A stretch of DNA of 64,000 bases from NCBI GenBank assembly GCA_035222895.1, contig JAVYIG010000059.1, positions 886,001 to 950,000 of the forward strand, given 5' to 3'. How positions within the stretch are numbered: position 1 is the first letter of the stretch; every line of letters begins with the position of its first letter. Source of the stretch: Strongylocentrotus droebachiensis. Lineage: Eukaryota; Echinodermata; Echinoidea; Camarodonta; Strongylocentrotidae. Of this stretch, positions 52,861 to 64,000 are shown in pieces. The notes beneath the pieces are model-generated. The model saw only the letters and a list, made by a program, of their open reading frames with translations, did not search any database and was not told where the DNA came from. The translations under genes were made by a program, and so were the position numbers.

Positions 52861-53194
52861 CAGCAACAATGAGGCTCCCCCAGAGTTAATAAATTTCTTC
52901 TGCCAGGGAGCATATTCGAAATATCAGAATGGCATGTAGATTAGTCTGATTTTATACAGGGGCTAATAGTAAAGACTATTGACCCCTAAATGAGTCGTAA
53001 CCGCGCTCTTCAGTTAGCAATATCAGAAGACGATACAATAACAACCACTAAGAACCCAACAATAGTACTGCAATAGATAGCCCAGTCGAGTTATTGTTCT
53101 GCTTGACGTTACAATCACAAGACCAACCCCGCTCTCACTTTACTCGAGAAACGTTTTATTTCGCCAAAGAGAAATTAGGCATAGCGTACCAAGA

Positions 53195-53247
53195 GAGGTA
53201 GAGAAAGAGAGAGAGGGAGTGAGAGAGAATGAGAGGGAAGGAGAGGG

Positions 53248-53281
<34 letters not shown>
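53195..53281. repeat. (GA)n microsatellite
   Basis: Pure and interrupted GA units. Serine/leucine frames on the minus strand are artefacts. Confidence 0.9.
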
Positions 53282-53284
<3 letters not shown>

Positions 53285-55084
53285 AACGACACAGAACATA
53301 AAATAGAATGGATAGCCTAAAAGTGTTCATTTGCTTTTTATTCGCCTCCAAACTCTCTATTCCCCCTCTCATGCTCTCTCTTTCTTTCTCTCGCTTAGAA
53401 AACAACCCCTTTAAACCTATCGACTCTTTTGAGACTCGAAAGAAAAGAGTTCCGATGGGAGCTACCGATAAATGGGGAGCTTTTACTGCTTTCTCTGACC
53501 CTCTCTTCTCAAAGAATTAAAAGAAGAAAGCAACAACAGAGACCGCCCACTAAGTCGCTCTTGTTTAAATGGGTCTTAATTCCTTCCTCTGATAATAACT
53601 TGATACACTCATCAACCACTCCTGTCCAATCTTCAACCAAACAGTTCTTTTGAGAACAGGATTAAAAGCTATTAAGCCGCAATTGATACCTTACCTTCTG
53701 TCCACCACTTATAAACTGACCGGGATATTACGGTCACTTCGCAATTCAGCCCCTTCCCATAAAAACGATACTCAAATAGAAGAAGAACGGATTCGGGAAA
53801 AGACTTTTTAAGCGGTATGATCAAAGGAAGATGTCGCCACAATTGGAAGAGTATGTAAAAGTCAATTACACGGGAGTGAGTGTTAAAGCGTTTAATGCCT
53901 TAGTCATCTCCGGAATTATGCGAGAAAAAAGGCCAAATCCTACAAAGTATAATCCCCTATCATCGATTTTGCTTGACATTGTACAGAACTCTCGTCACTT
54001 TTGCCTTTAAAGGCCCACTGCACTACTTGAAGCTACTTACGCCCTCTATATAACAAACAGTGCCTAATCGGTGACCAATGGTCCCCCATGATCCTCTTTT
54101 TCTTATGTTAACTGAGAGCTGAGTTGATGAGATAACCACCTGTCCAGTGACCTTGCAGGGCGCCCTAATCCCTCCTGTAAACTACGGCAGATAAGCTTTA
54201 AGCTTCAGTTTTCAAGATAAATTTGGTAGCCCACTAATTATAACACTAAGCAACGTCAATATAACGAAGAAAACCACACTTTTCTTTGAGATTTTAAGGT
54301 TTCGGCGTCTGAGGTCTAATATTTTGTGAGAAAAGGCTTTTGCCACAACGAAGATTCAAAGTACAGGCTTCTTGAAAGTTTTGTAATTACAAACTAGTAT
54401 ACCGCATTGGAGCTTTCAAAACAAGTTTCCTAAAAAGTTTGAGAGACTCCTTTTAAGTCATGAAATATTGCCGGGCTAGCATCAAAATATTTCGTATTCG
54501 ACAGGCAATAAAAATAATAATGTTAAAGTTAATGTTAATGTTAATGATTGGTGCAATTATCGCTTTTGGAGAATGTAGAACTAGACCTTGGTGTCCTGAT
54601 GATATATTTTTACAATGTCGTTGTTTCCAACGAAAATGTTCACTTTAAGTTCGAAATTGTTCTGTATATTAAAACTTGTTCGTTATTCTTATCCTTTAAG
54701 CTCCATGGTGATTTTTGCCTGCTATTTTCAAATTTTTCTGTTTTCAACTCTTCTTCATTTCCCCCAAATTGTATTGTCATCTGTCCTTGCGTTGGTGACT
54801 CACTGGCAATATTTCATTTCTCCCTCAGCCACTTACCTAAAAACCAGCCAAAGGAAGATTTATTAAAGCCACCTGAAGATTTGCTAATCTAAAGAGATTT
54901 ACTGAGAAGGACGAAATCATTAAATTCTGTATTTTATACCATTTATTTGGAAAGTATATAAGCCTTCCCAAAGTTTGGTTAATGTCCCAAAATTTATTAC
55001 ACCCCCATTGCACCCTTTATGGGGAGCATAAAATGTTCAACTTCTTCGAGAAGATGAAGATGAGAAGTAGCCGATGTAAATACG

Positions 55085-55086
<2 letters not shown>

Positions 55087-55142
<56 letters not shown>
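55087..55142. repeat. (GA)28 microsatellite
   Basis: About 56 bp of uninterrupted GA. Confidence 0.95.
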
Positions 55143-55145
<3 letters not shown>

Positions 55146-55337
55146 GCAGGGGGTGGGAGTATAAATGCATTGTATCACAAAGTTACCGTTGACTTTGAAT
55201 AACCAAATATGTTTATTCGAATTTGTATATGGTGTATAATGACACAACAACAACAACAACAGCAAAAACACCAACCACCAACAAAATTGTGTTATCTTTT
55301 TATGTATTTTGTTGGTGTTGGTTGTTGCTTGGACGAG

Positions 55338-55693
55338 AAAGCCCCTTTGATATGTTGGAAGCCCCAAATTCGCCACAAATTTGATGGCAAAATTTAACTT
55401 AAATTGTATCATAATGTGAAAGAGTATGTCATTTTAGACACACTTCTGCAAAGATTACCCCCCAAAATGTGTTTGAAAACAAATATTGATAAAAGAATAC
55501 ATAATTTGGGTTTTCGGTTGAACGCAGAAAACCTCAGTTGTATTATTTTATCAATATTCGACTTCAAACACATTTGTTTTAAAAATCCTTGCAGAAATGT
55601 GTCTTGAATTACATCCTCTTTCACATTATGTTACAATTTAAGTGAAATGTTGCCATCATTTTTTTGGGGCTCCCAACACTTTAGAGGGGCTTT
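55338..55693. repeat. 356-bp nearly complete hairpin
   Basis: The left arm starts AAAGCCCCTTTGATATGTTGG and the right arm ends with the complement of AAAGCCCCTCTAAAGTGTTGG. Pairing continues through GATGGCAA, ACTTAAATTGTA.CATAATG, GTGAAAGAG, TGCAA, AATGTGTTTGAA and AATATTGATAAAA to a loop near 55515. Arms are about 165 bp and diverged but alignable throughout. Confidence 0.8.
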
Positions 55694-57254
55694 AACTTGT
55701 GCCCCTTATCTATAACCAGGCCCCGCCCTTGCCCTTACTGGAATATTGCAATTGGCTCGCGAATGATTTAAGAAATAAATTATATAAAAGAACGATTCTC
55801 TGAGAAAGTAACTATTAACTAAAAGACAAGCTTCTGGAATTAAGGAATCTCTAATGACTCATGCTAGCAAATGCCTTCATATTGAGGAATTGTTATAATA
55901 TCAAACCGATAATCCTTTCAAATTAATGTAAGATATCTAGATGATTATGCCATCCAATTATGGGTTTATGCTCAGACATAGATGAGCCATTGAAACACGA
56001 TACCCGATACATTTTTCTTGATAGTTCTGAATCTAGATTAGCGAGGTTACAGATAAAAAAGCAAATGAATATAACAATTTATAGTTCTTACTGTTATTAT
56101 TATTTCAGAGTATCTCATAATCACGATAATTATCTCAACAAAGCTCGGTTATGGCTGTTAGCGTTATAGGGGCGTTTGGGCACAATTTCACGGGGCGGGG
56201 GGGGGGGCGGGGTGGAGGGCTGGGGTGAAGGGTGGGTGCCGCTGTCTATATGGACCACACGTTGGTGATTTATATAATAATGAGTTGATATTCAGTGTGG
56301 ATGCCAAACATTTTCAAACAAGACACACTAGTCGATGTCCCTATCACACTGTAATCGTGTGCAAATTATATTTTATTGAGAATTTAAGAAAATGTTGCAT
56401 ATTTGACATTGTGAGTTTTATTTATTCAACGATTCCTTACAATTCCTTACAAATTTGAAAAGAATCGTAGACTAAATAAAACTTACAATCCACGCTGAAT
56501 ATCAACTCATTATTATACAATTACTGTTAAATTTCGTGAGAACACATTTATTTTTAAGTTGATGATATTTTCTTTCTTTGATGAAATGTGACGGCATCCA
56601 TAGAGTAAACGGTAATTGGTGAGTGATAATATATATTTTGTATCCTTTAAAACATTTGATTTCATGGGATAATTGTCAATATTTGGCGGCGAATTTTTTT
56701 TCAAACAAGTATTAGAAGAAAAGGAGGCATGAAAGGGCCAGGAGAAAAAAGTTAACTGATTGACGAAGCGAAAAACAATAAAACGGGATGGAAGAAAATA
56801 TTTAAAAAATAACAAACAATTAATCAAAAGGGAAATAAATTGAAAAAATGAGATCGCAACAATTCCATCAGTTAAAAAAAAATCCACTTAGACGGGTTCT
56901 TTTCTTTCCTGCGCGACAACTTATAGATATAATACTTCTCAAGGAAAACGAACAAGAAATCTATTTAAAACGATCTTATGTAATTCAGCGAAATTGGATT
57001 GAGAATTCCCAGGCGTAATTAACAAATCTCTCATCTTTTGGCACTGAAATCTACTTACAATTGTATTTATTTCATCTGAGAGTTTAGTACCCTCTTTTGA
57101 CGTTTAGAGCATGTCTATGATCTCGCAGGGGAACGTTGTAATCACCCTTATTAACAGATTTCTCAGTTGTAAGCTTCAAATCTTGATTTAGTTCCATTAT
57201 TATCATGGTTTAAATGAACAGGAAGGATGATAAAAGTACTATTTTCTCCGAGGT

Positions 57255-58070
57255 TAGTATCTAAAGATAAAGTTGAGTTCTGGTCATGCGATTGCATTGC
57301 GAAAGAAACTACATCGTTCATGTAGCACATTTGTATGTTCATCCTCATTGAATGTTATTACTTGTAATATATTTGTTGTTGTTGCTATTTCAATGTATTG
57401 TTTGTAATTATCATGTCATCAAAAATCAATGATTTTACATGTAATAGAATGTCTTTTTTTCTCGATTATGTTAAATTTGGTTCATTGAATGAAAAATGAA
57501 ATACTTTCTAAAACAAAACAAAAATTACATGAAAGTATTGGTGTATAATGTGAGATTTTGGAATCATCAAAATTATAGGAAATTGCCCCAGTCATGCTAA
57601 AAGTCACATGCACTGTACATTGAAATGTGCATACAGGATTACATTATGTTACATGCCCCCCCCCCCCCCCGCCACTCCGAGAACGGACGGACCCCATGCG
57701 TGTTACCAAAATGTCCGGTAAAGGGGAACTTTTCGTGCGACAAAGTCCGGCCCGAGAATTGTAAAAAACAGGGGTGTATTAACTTTTCACCAGGAGATTT
57801 CTTTAAAAAGGGGTGTTTTTTCTTTTTTTCTCTCATCTCTTTGGACTCCTGAGAAATTATTCCGAATTTAGAGGGGTACATTGAGCATTTTTCATGATTA
57901 AGGGGGTCTCCAAGTTGTCGTATTTCGAAAATGAGGGCATAATAAGAACCATCCTTTTTAGATGACATTATTTTTCTTTGATACTCTTCCATAATAATTT
58001 TTTTTTTAAAGATTGAAAAGCTCACAAACTATTTTCACCTTCCCAGAGCTCAACATTCGCCTTAACTCCC
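57255..58070. repeat. Dispersed repeat, copy 2 (longer)
   Basis: Matches copy 1 (52441-52860) in the same order, with extra sequence between the matching blocks, including a poly-C run at 57657-57670. The final match is GCTCACAAACTATTTTCACC to CTCAACATTCGCCTTAAC. Confidence 0.65.
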
Positions 58071-59587
58071 TGCGCAAACGATTGGTACACTGTTTAAAAA
58101 TGGCGCAATGCCCCAAAATTGCCCGGCACCATTTTGTTGGCGCTGTATACCCGTACGAGTTGTTCAAACTGTGTCATCTGTGTTTAGTCTACATCCGTTT
58201 TGTGCTCATAACCTTGGTTTCCTTTTTACACAGATCCTTAAAAACATGTAACCAAAACCGACTCCCTCTTTTCTTCTCACTCTCTCTCATCGTCATAAAT
58301 AAAAAGAACGGACGAAGAAAAAAAAGACCCTCGGAATAGCTAAGCCCAGCCGGGTATTGCGACGAACAATCGCAGCGCGTGTTTTTTAAGGCATCCATTC
58401 TCCCAGCCTCTTATTCCCGTTGTTGCTTTTGCAAGTATAACGTAACGGATCAATGGAAATTTGAACTTGGGCCATGAATGCTGACACACTATTGCCTACA
58501 TCCCCAACCCGTATTTTATTCTTCGGTTCAATGCCATTTTCTGGAGTTCTTTTGTAAAGGGTGCTCCTTAGAATAGAAATCTCTTTCGGCGCTTCATGCA
58601 TACAGTCTGTCGAAAGACATTACCCACCAAACCTGAGACGAGAAGCAGCAAGTTCACATATTCTGATATGACTCGGCAAAACCGCGGCGTTTAAAAAAAA
58701 ATGATGACGAAAATATGCTTCACATCTCTGTGTTTTATCATTTACACGTTTAAACAAATTACAAGTACAAAAACAAACAAAAAAGCGGTAGTGTACCGCA
58801 CCATATCTGAAAAGCTTCCATCGTCAATGCGCACTTCATCCCTTAGCGTTCATAGACAATACACATAACTCATGACGTTGCAAAGCGAGAAAAGAGGTTG
58901 CCCACCACATATTGCATTATACGCGTGCAACGATGATGCGGCATTGTGGACGCACCAACGGGCTGATCCCTCGCCTATTGTGTGTATATAGTTGCCTTAC
59001 AAGAAGTGTTTTTTATTCAGTTTATCGTTTGATAGATCGCTCAGTTTTGCTTCCATATCCAATTTGTTTACCGTTATGATATGCACAACTTAATTTGCTA
59101 CATATGGAAGAAGTAAATTGCGAGGAAATGGGCGGAAATTGAGCCCTCCGGCGCCCGAAACATCGACCCCTTTTTTACGTTTTCTCCCATTCTTCTCTTT
59201 CTAAATCCGTTCCATTGCTCACATCCCACTGAACCAGTTTTGAGATGGGGAACATGCCAGTGTTGTAATGCAATTATGTATGCCTCATTCTTTCTATGTT
59301 TAGATCACTTAAGATGTATCTTCTATCTGTTGTTATGTCGTAAAAATTCGATGGGTACGTTTTCTTTCTATTGTTAACTACATCGCACGCACGGCTCGAC
59401 CTTCCTACGTTAAAAGCTTGTAAAACATCCTCTGATTAAACGGCTTCTGTTATGAATATACTTCCTTCAAAAGTACAGTGCTTTCATTCCAAGCTCTTTG
59501 TGATAAACATCTCTCAATTAATTTTAACGGACCTATCATGTCAATTTGACAAATGTTTTTTTTCCCCCGGAGGAAGGCTGTAAGTAA

Positions 59588-59660
59588 GTAAGTAATAATA
59601 ATTTGATTTATATATCGCTTTCTCCAGAGGTTACGAGGCGCTGTCCCCAAGTCCAAGAAA
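59588..59660. repeat. Possible SINE-like tail fragment
   Basis: AATAATAATTTGATTTATAT followed by CGCTTTCTCCAGAGGTTACG and GGCGCTG. It resembles a widespread short repeat in marine invertebrates with an ATATAGCGCTTT motif. From memory only. Confidence 0.3.
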
Positions 59661-60144
59661 AAAGAAAAGAAATGTAGAGGTATGTTTTCAGATGTTTGTT
59701 TGTGTGTGGTAAAGGTCAAGTGAGGTACTCTTGTGATCTTGTTAGGGGGGGGGGGGTGAGGGGGCGTCTCTTATTTTAATGTCAGAAAATGGCACTATGA
59801 CACCACTAGCGAATAGGCTTCAATGGGAAAATGTTTCGAATGGGATGTTTACTTCGAACGGTATTGGTGAGAATATTATTAATGAAAATTCATTTCATCA
59901 TTCTGTTGTTTATCAAGATAGTTCCATCTCTATTAATTTCGCATGTAGAAATAGTGTATTACCATGTCTCCCCCGCTCTCTACTAACTCTGCCCCCTCTT
60001 TCTATCTATTTCCCACTCTCTCTCTCTCTCTCTCTCTCTCAACCTCCCTTTCTCTTCCTTTCGATTCCTTTGTTTCCCTACTCTCTTCTCTGCCTCTCCC
60101 CTAAATTTACCTGTTTATCTAGTTGTATATTTATATATCTTTCC

Positions 60145-60146
<2 letters not shown>

Positions 60147-60207
<61 letters not shown>

Positions 60208-60225
60208 TATATAATATATATATCC
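60147..60225. repeat. (AT)n microsatellite
   Basis: About 75 bp of alternating AT with few interruptions. Confidence 0.95.
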
Positions 60226-60307
60226 ATTTGTTTAATCTATCTATTTAAGAGAATATGTTCTGTTGAGTAGTCTTATTTTGTGATGAGCTTCATATTCATT
60301 TGCGTTG

Positions 60308-60375
60308 AGTATCTATCTATCTATCTCTCTATCTATCAATCAATCTAACTATCTATCTCCCTTTCTATCCATCCA
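60308..60375. repeat. (ATCT)n microsatellite
   Basis: Degenerate ATCT/ATCC units. Confidence 0.85.
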
Positions 60376-61234
60376 TATCCATTTCTCTAGGTATACTTGT
60401 CAAGTTGTCAGCATAACATTTCCTGTTTCAACCTCTTTACCAAGTATCGTTTTCAAGTTAGTTGAGACCCCCATTGTACCTCAATAAGAAAGAAATTTAG
60501 ACCAAGCTTTTTAGGAAAGACACAGCATGGATTTAATCGACTGCAACAATACTCTACATGGCACCAAAAACATATTTTTGACTCTTTTTAACAGTTATAC
60601 ATTGGCACAAGTAATACAACAAAGCAGGCAAGATTTATAAATGTGTAACCAAATCTGCACATACATTCACAAACTCTCTGTGATCACATCTAGTATACTT
60701 TTTAGCAGTATGTATATGCAATATTTATACATATTACATACATGTACATCATGAAAAGCTCAGCATTATACTTTATATAATATAACCTTAGTTCTTACAG
60801 TTATTTAGGTAAAATTGCATATTCATACGTGTAGCTGACTTTAAGCTTATCTTTTTGTTAAATTAATGGTCATTGTTGGAATTTACAACAAGCAATCAAT
60901 AACTGAGCACTACACCACATCCTAAAAAGTAAGAAAAAGGAAAATAACAAAGGAGTCCCCTATGAGATTCACCCATATGTTGGTTTATAACTGCTTTTAT
61001 AATCAACTACTCTGTTCATGTCGTTCATTACTTAAGCTACAATGGTCATTCGCATATAGGCTATGATAATCAAAGACGCAAAACATCAAAATAAAAATAA
61101 TAATCCCTGATTGTCTGAAGTAAGTCCACATCTGTGAGCAAAACATGTGAATACAATATAAACAAGGATGGGGAGAGGGGAGAGATGGATACAAATACAG
61201 AGAGAATGAATGAATAAAAGAAATCAAGGGAAGA

Positions 61235-61300
61235 GAGAGAGAGATAAATGGAGATGGAGATAGAGAGAGAGAGTGAGAGAAAGAGCAAAAGGGAGAGAGA
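61235..61300. repeat. GA-rich microsatellite
   Basis: Interrupted GAGAGA units. Minus-strand Ser/Leu/Ile frames are artefacts. Confidence 0.85.
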
Positions 61301-61522
61301 AAGATGGAAGGGCGGGCACGAAGCAGAAGAGTAGAAAAACTGGGTCCCTATGGTATCAATCAACTTTTGATTAAAATCAATAGAGGAAATCATAATCAAG
61401 AAGATAAGAAAAAAAAAAATTGAAAACCCGGGTAGGTACTTTACCACTGTCTAAAAGTGTAAAAGTGATCAGCTATACTTTAGTTTCTTCCAAGTCCTTT
61501 TTGTTTCAGAAACATAAAAGCT

Positions 61523-61678
61523 GCAGAAGATCAGAATTGTAATGGAATGAACTAAAGCTGGCGCTATTCACAAATGTTCATACACACCACTGAATTGGGT
61601 AGAGATCAGTGATACACACATGCTGAAGATCAGAATTGTGATGGAATGACCTCAAGATGGCGCTCTTCACAAATGTTT
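61523..61678. repeat. Tandem duplication, unit about 99 bp
   Basis: GC(A/T)GAAGATCAGAATTGT and the following 40 bases up to TTCACAAATGTT occur at 61523-61579 and, diverged by several substitutions, at 61622-61678. Confidence 0.8.
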
Positions 61679-62620
61679 CTTTTCACATTATTGACAGAAA
61701 TCACAAACAAAGCTGGCATATTTCCATCTCTAAGATGTAAAACAAAATCTATCACTGCCACAAATATCTTTGGATGTCAAAATTAGGTCTTGTGACTGAT
61801 ATCTATTTCAAATTACCAATGCCTGGATTTAATCAAAACTCTACATAAAACGGGAGCTTTGCTCTTCTTTACCTCTCATCTCTTTTCATAACAAAACTGT
61901 TTGTATTCCTGCCAGGGATATTCCCTCTTCACTTCTTTTCTGAACGGTATAAAGTCATATGTTCCCTTTGGATGCAGTATAAAAGACCATTTTTAATGAG
62001 TAGTCTCTCTGTGAAGCCCATCAGAGAATATGCCCATGTGCCTCGCATATGACAAAAAAATAAAGATAATTTTTTTTCTGATACACTGACTTTTGATACA
62101 CAGCTATTGGTAATCCATCATTATTTTATAGCATCTGATGAAAGAACTACCTCAATTATTACCTTTTAAATACAAATCCTACCCTATACCCTATATGTAT
62201 CTAATTTTCTAATACTTATCGCTTTGTTCGTAATGGATATTAATTTCAGAGTATTGCACAATGATCACGACACATCATTTCTTTGCACTAAGCATGGCAT
62301 ATGTAACAATAACATACTTTGTCATTTTTTTTGTCGATAAATGTCATAACACCGGTCTTAAGTATCAAGACCGTTTAATTTACTTTTAGAAATATACAAC
62401 AGCTGCTTGTCAGCGATATTTACACATTATCAATAATAGAAATAACACAATCCAACTTTGAGTATACATGTAACATACGTAAGCAAAATTAGGCTCGAAG
62501 GGCTGGCCATACCTTAACAATAATGATAACTCCAAGAGCTCGATTTTGGCAAAACATGGAATTTAGAGCTTCATGGAGATCTGGATTGTCAGTTGCACTT
62601 CAACTCTTGAAACCTCATTA

Positions 62621-62933
62621 GGGAAGTGTTTCACAAAGATCATAAGTCGAACTTAACTCTAGGTTGGACTTAAAAATTATGGAGAGCCATTTGTAGCCTT
62701 ACAATAAACTATATTCAAAAGCAAAAATTCAAGTGTTTTAGACATTTCATAAATTCTGCATCAAAGAACATTTAATCTCCTTTATAATAGAAAATATGAA
62801 TGATTTGAATCAACATTTTATGCCTTTTAAAATAACTTTTACAAAATATTTTCAAAGAGGCTAACGGCTTTCCATAATTTTGAAGTCAAACTTAAAGATA
62901 AGTTCAACTTAGGATCTTTGTGAAACACTTTCC
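62621..62933. repeat. Foldback MITE, arms about 68 bp
   Basis: The left arm GGGAAGTGTTTCACAAAGAT and the complement of the right arm, GGAAAGTGTTTCACAAAGAT, continue through AAGT.GAACTTA and TTATGGA.AGCC. It is non-coding, with no clear target duplication. Confidence 0.75.
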
Positions 62934-63464
62934 TGGCCGAGGTCGTCGTAATATTGAGTTAGCCAAACCCCTTGTTACATAACGTTACAATATAGTTCGT
63001 TTTCATTCTTCTAGTATGACCAGCCCTCGCTTGGTGGATGGAGTCAAACTCAATACATATTTTCCAATGTGAACAGTCAGCCAGTGAAATAAATAGATCT
63101 GCCTCATTTACAAGATAAAGCTTTGAATATATACAACTTATAGTATCTTACAATCATAAATATATCAAATGCACCATCAGTTTCATAACAAAAAAAAATG
63201 TAGCAAACTCTTTGCCTACAATTAGTTTCACACAGCTAAACTCATTTCATCCCCCATTGGTCATCCACTTACACATTTTTTTCAAAAATGCGCTGCGGTA
63301 AACCACCATGGTTTTATGCGTCAAGTTTGAACGAGTCTTCGTGATCTGAATTACTACATATATAAACTAGATGGAACTTCAACTGCGCGCAGTCGAAATG
63401 ATGCCTCCGTCATAGAGCAATTTTACAAACCAAAACAGAAGAAATTTTTCAAATTCAAGTTCAA

Positions 63465-64000
63465 TTGTAATCCATTAATGGGTTCTCAGAATATCGTGAT
63501 TACAAGCAATTTCTCATGTACATATATGACCCTTTGATCTTTGACCTCATGACCCTAAAATCTACTCAGTTCATTGGCTCTGCAAGATGTCCAGAGTTAA
63601 ATAGTAATCAATCTGTCAGTTCTAATGAGAATGCGTTCACAAGCTATTTTTGCATACATAATGAGCCCATGACCTTTGACCTATGACCTCATGACCCAAG
63701 AATCGACTCAGTTCATTGGCTCTGCAAGATACATACATGATCTAAGTTTGGCAGGAATCCATCAATCTGTTCTAATGATAATGCGATCACAAGCTGTTTT
63801 TGCATACATAATGAGCCGCATGAACTTTGACCTTGACCTCATGACCCCAAAATCTAATCAGTTCATCGGCTCTGCAAGTAACATACATGACCTAAGTTTG
63901 GCAGGAATCCATCAATCGGTTCTTTAGATAACGCGATCACAAGCTATTTTTGCATACATAATGAGCCCTGTGACCTTTGACCTTTGACCTCGTGACCCCA
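63465..64000. repeat. Tandem array, 150-bp unit, carrying DR1 motifs
   Basis: CATAATGAGCC recurs at 63658, 63808 and 63958, an exact 150-bp period; an older diverged unit begins near 63465. Each unit has TGACCTTTGACCT or a near variant, then CATGACCC, CAGTTCAT.GGCTCTGCAAG, ATCCATCAATC and GATCACAAGCT. The array runs off the right edge. Because 150 is a multiple of three, it reads as an open frame with a 50-residue repeat, which I do not consider a gene. Confidence 0.92.

Larger units (their letters stand above)
51061..63464. other. Wnt4 upstream region, no gene recognised
   Basis: About 12.4 kb without a convincing coding exon. It holds the repeats listed here. The stretches 51100-52440, 53530-55080, 55700-57250, 58080-59580 and 62940-63460 show nothing recognisable. 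Confidence 0.6.

Noticed and set aside
59779-60270. 163-codon + strand frame with Ser/Leu and Tyr/Ile runs
   Set aside because: Mostly TC and AT microsatellite; the first 60 codons match nothing I know.
63676-63927. 83-codon frame with an internal 50-residue repeat
   Set aside because: It is the 150-bp tandem array read in frame; no start context or protein features.

Overview
This is animal nuclear DNA: intron-bearing genes, AT-rich non-coding sequence, abundant short inverted-repeat transposons (MITEs), microsatellites and a truncated LINE. The proteins and the style of repeats suggest a marine deuterostome, most likely an echinoderm such as a sea urchin. That assignment is inference; the proteins alone do not prove it.

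There are two genes, arranged tail to tail. (1) Positions 221-3562, + strand: the last five coding exons of the proteasome ATPase gene PSMC2/Rpt1, 236 residues running from just before Walker A to the stop. Its earlier exons lie left of the window. (2) Positions 10616-50232, - strand: a complete Wnt4 gene of six coding exons and 354 codons spread over about 39.6 kb. It has a signal peptide, 24 cysteines after the signal peptide, the acylation motif CHGVSGSC and the Wnt4-type C-terminus. All splice sites are GT-AG and all phases agree. The 3' ends of the two genes are 7.05 kb apart.

The rest is non-coding. The 7 kb between the genes holds GA and ATCT microsatellites, a TTAA-flanked 603-bp element and a compact hairpin element. 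Wnt4 intron 4 (7.2 kb) holds a TA-flanked element built of short palindromes. Intron 2 (20.5 kb) holds a SINE, several MITEs, a 5'-truncated LINE, a GC-rich structured patch and a DR1-like site. Intron 1 (10 kb) holds the most striking non-coding structure: twelve near-identical palindromes centred on GATATC, mostly 21-22 bp apart, inside one large inverted repeat (40511-40817). Upstream of Wnt4 (50233-64000) I see no gene, only microsatellites, a dispersed repeat pair, a 356-bp hairpin and, at the right edge, a tandem array with an exact 150-bp period that carries DR1 motifs.

How the genes relate: Rpt1 is a housekeeping proteasome subunit and Wnt4 a secreted developmental signal. Nothing here suggests they work together; they are simply convergent neighbours. 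No tRNA or rRNA gene, CRISPR array or LTR element was recognised.
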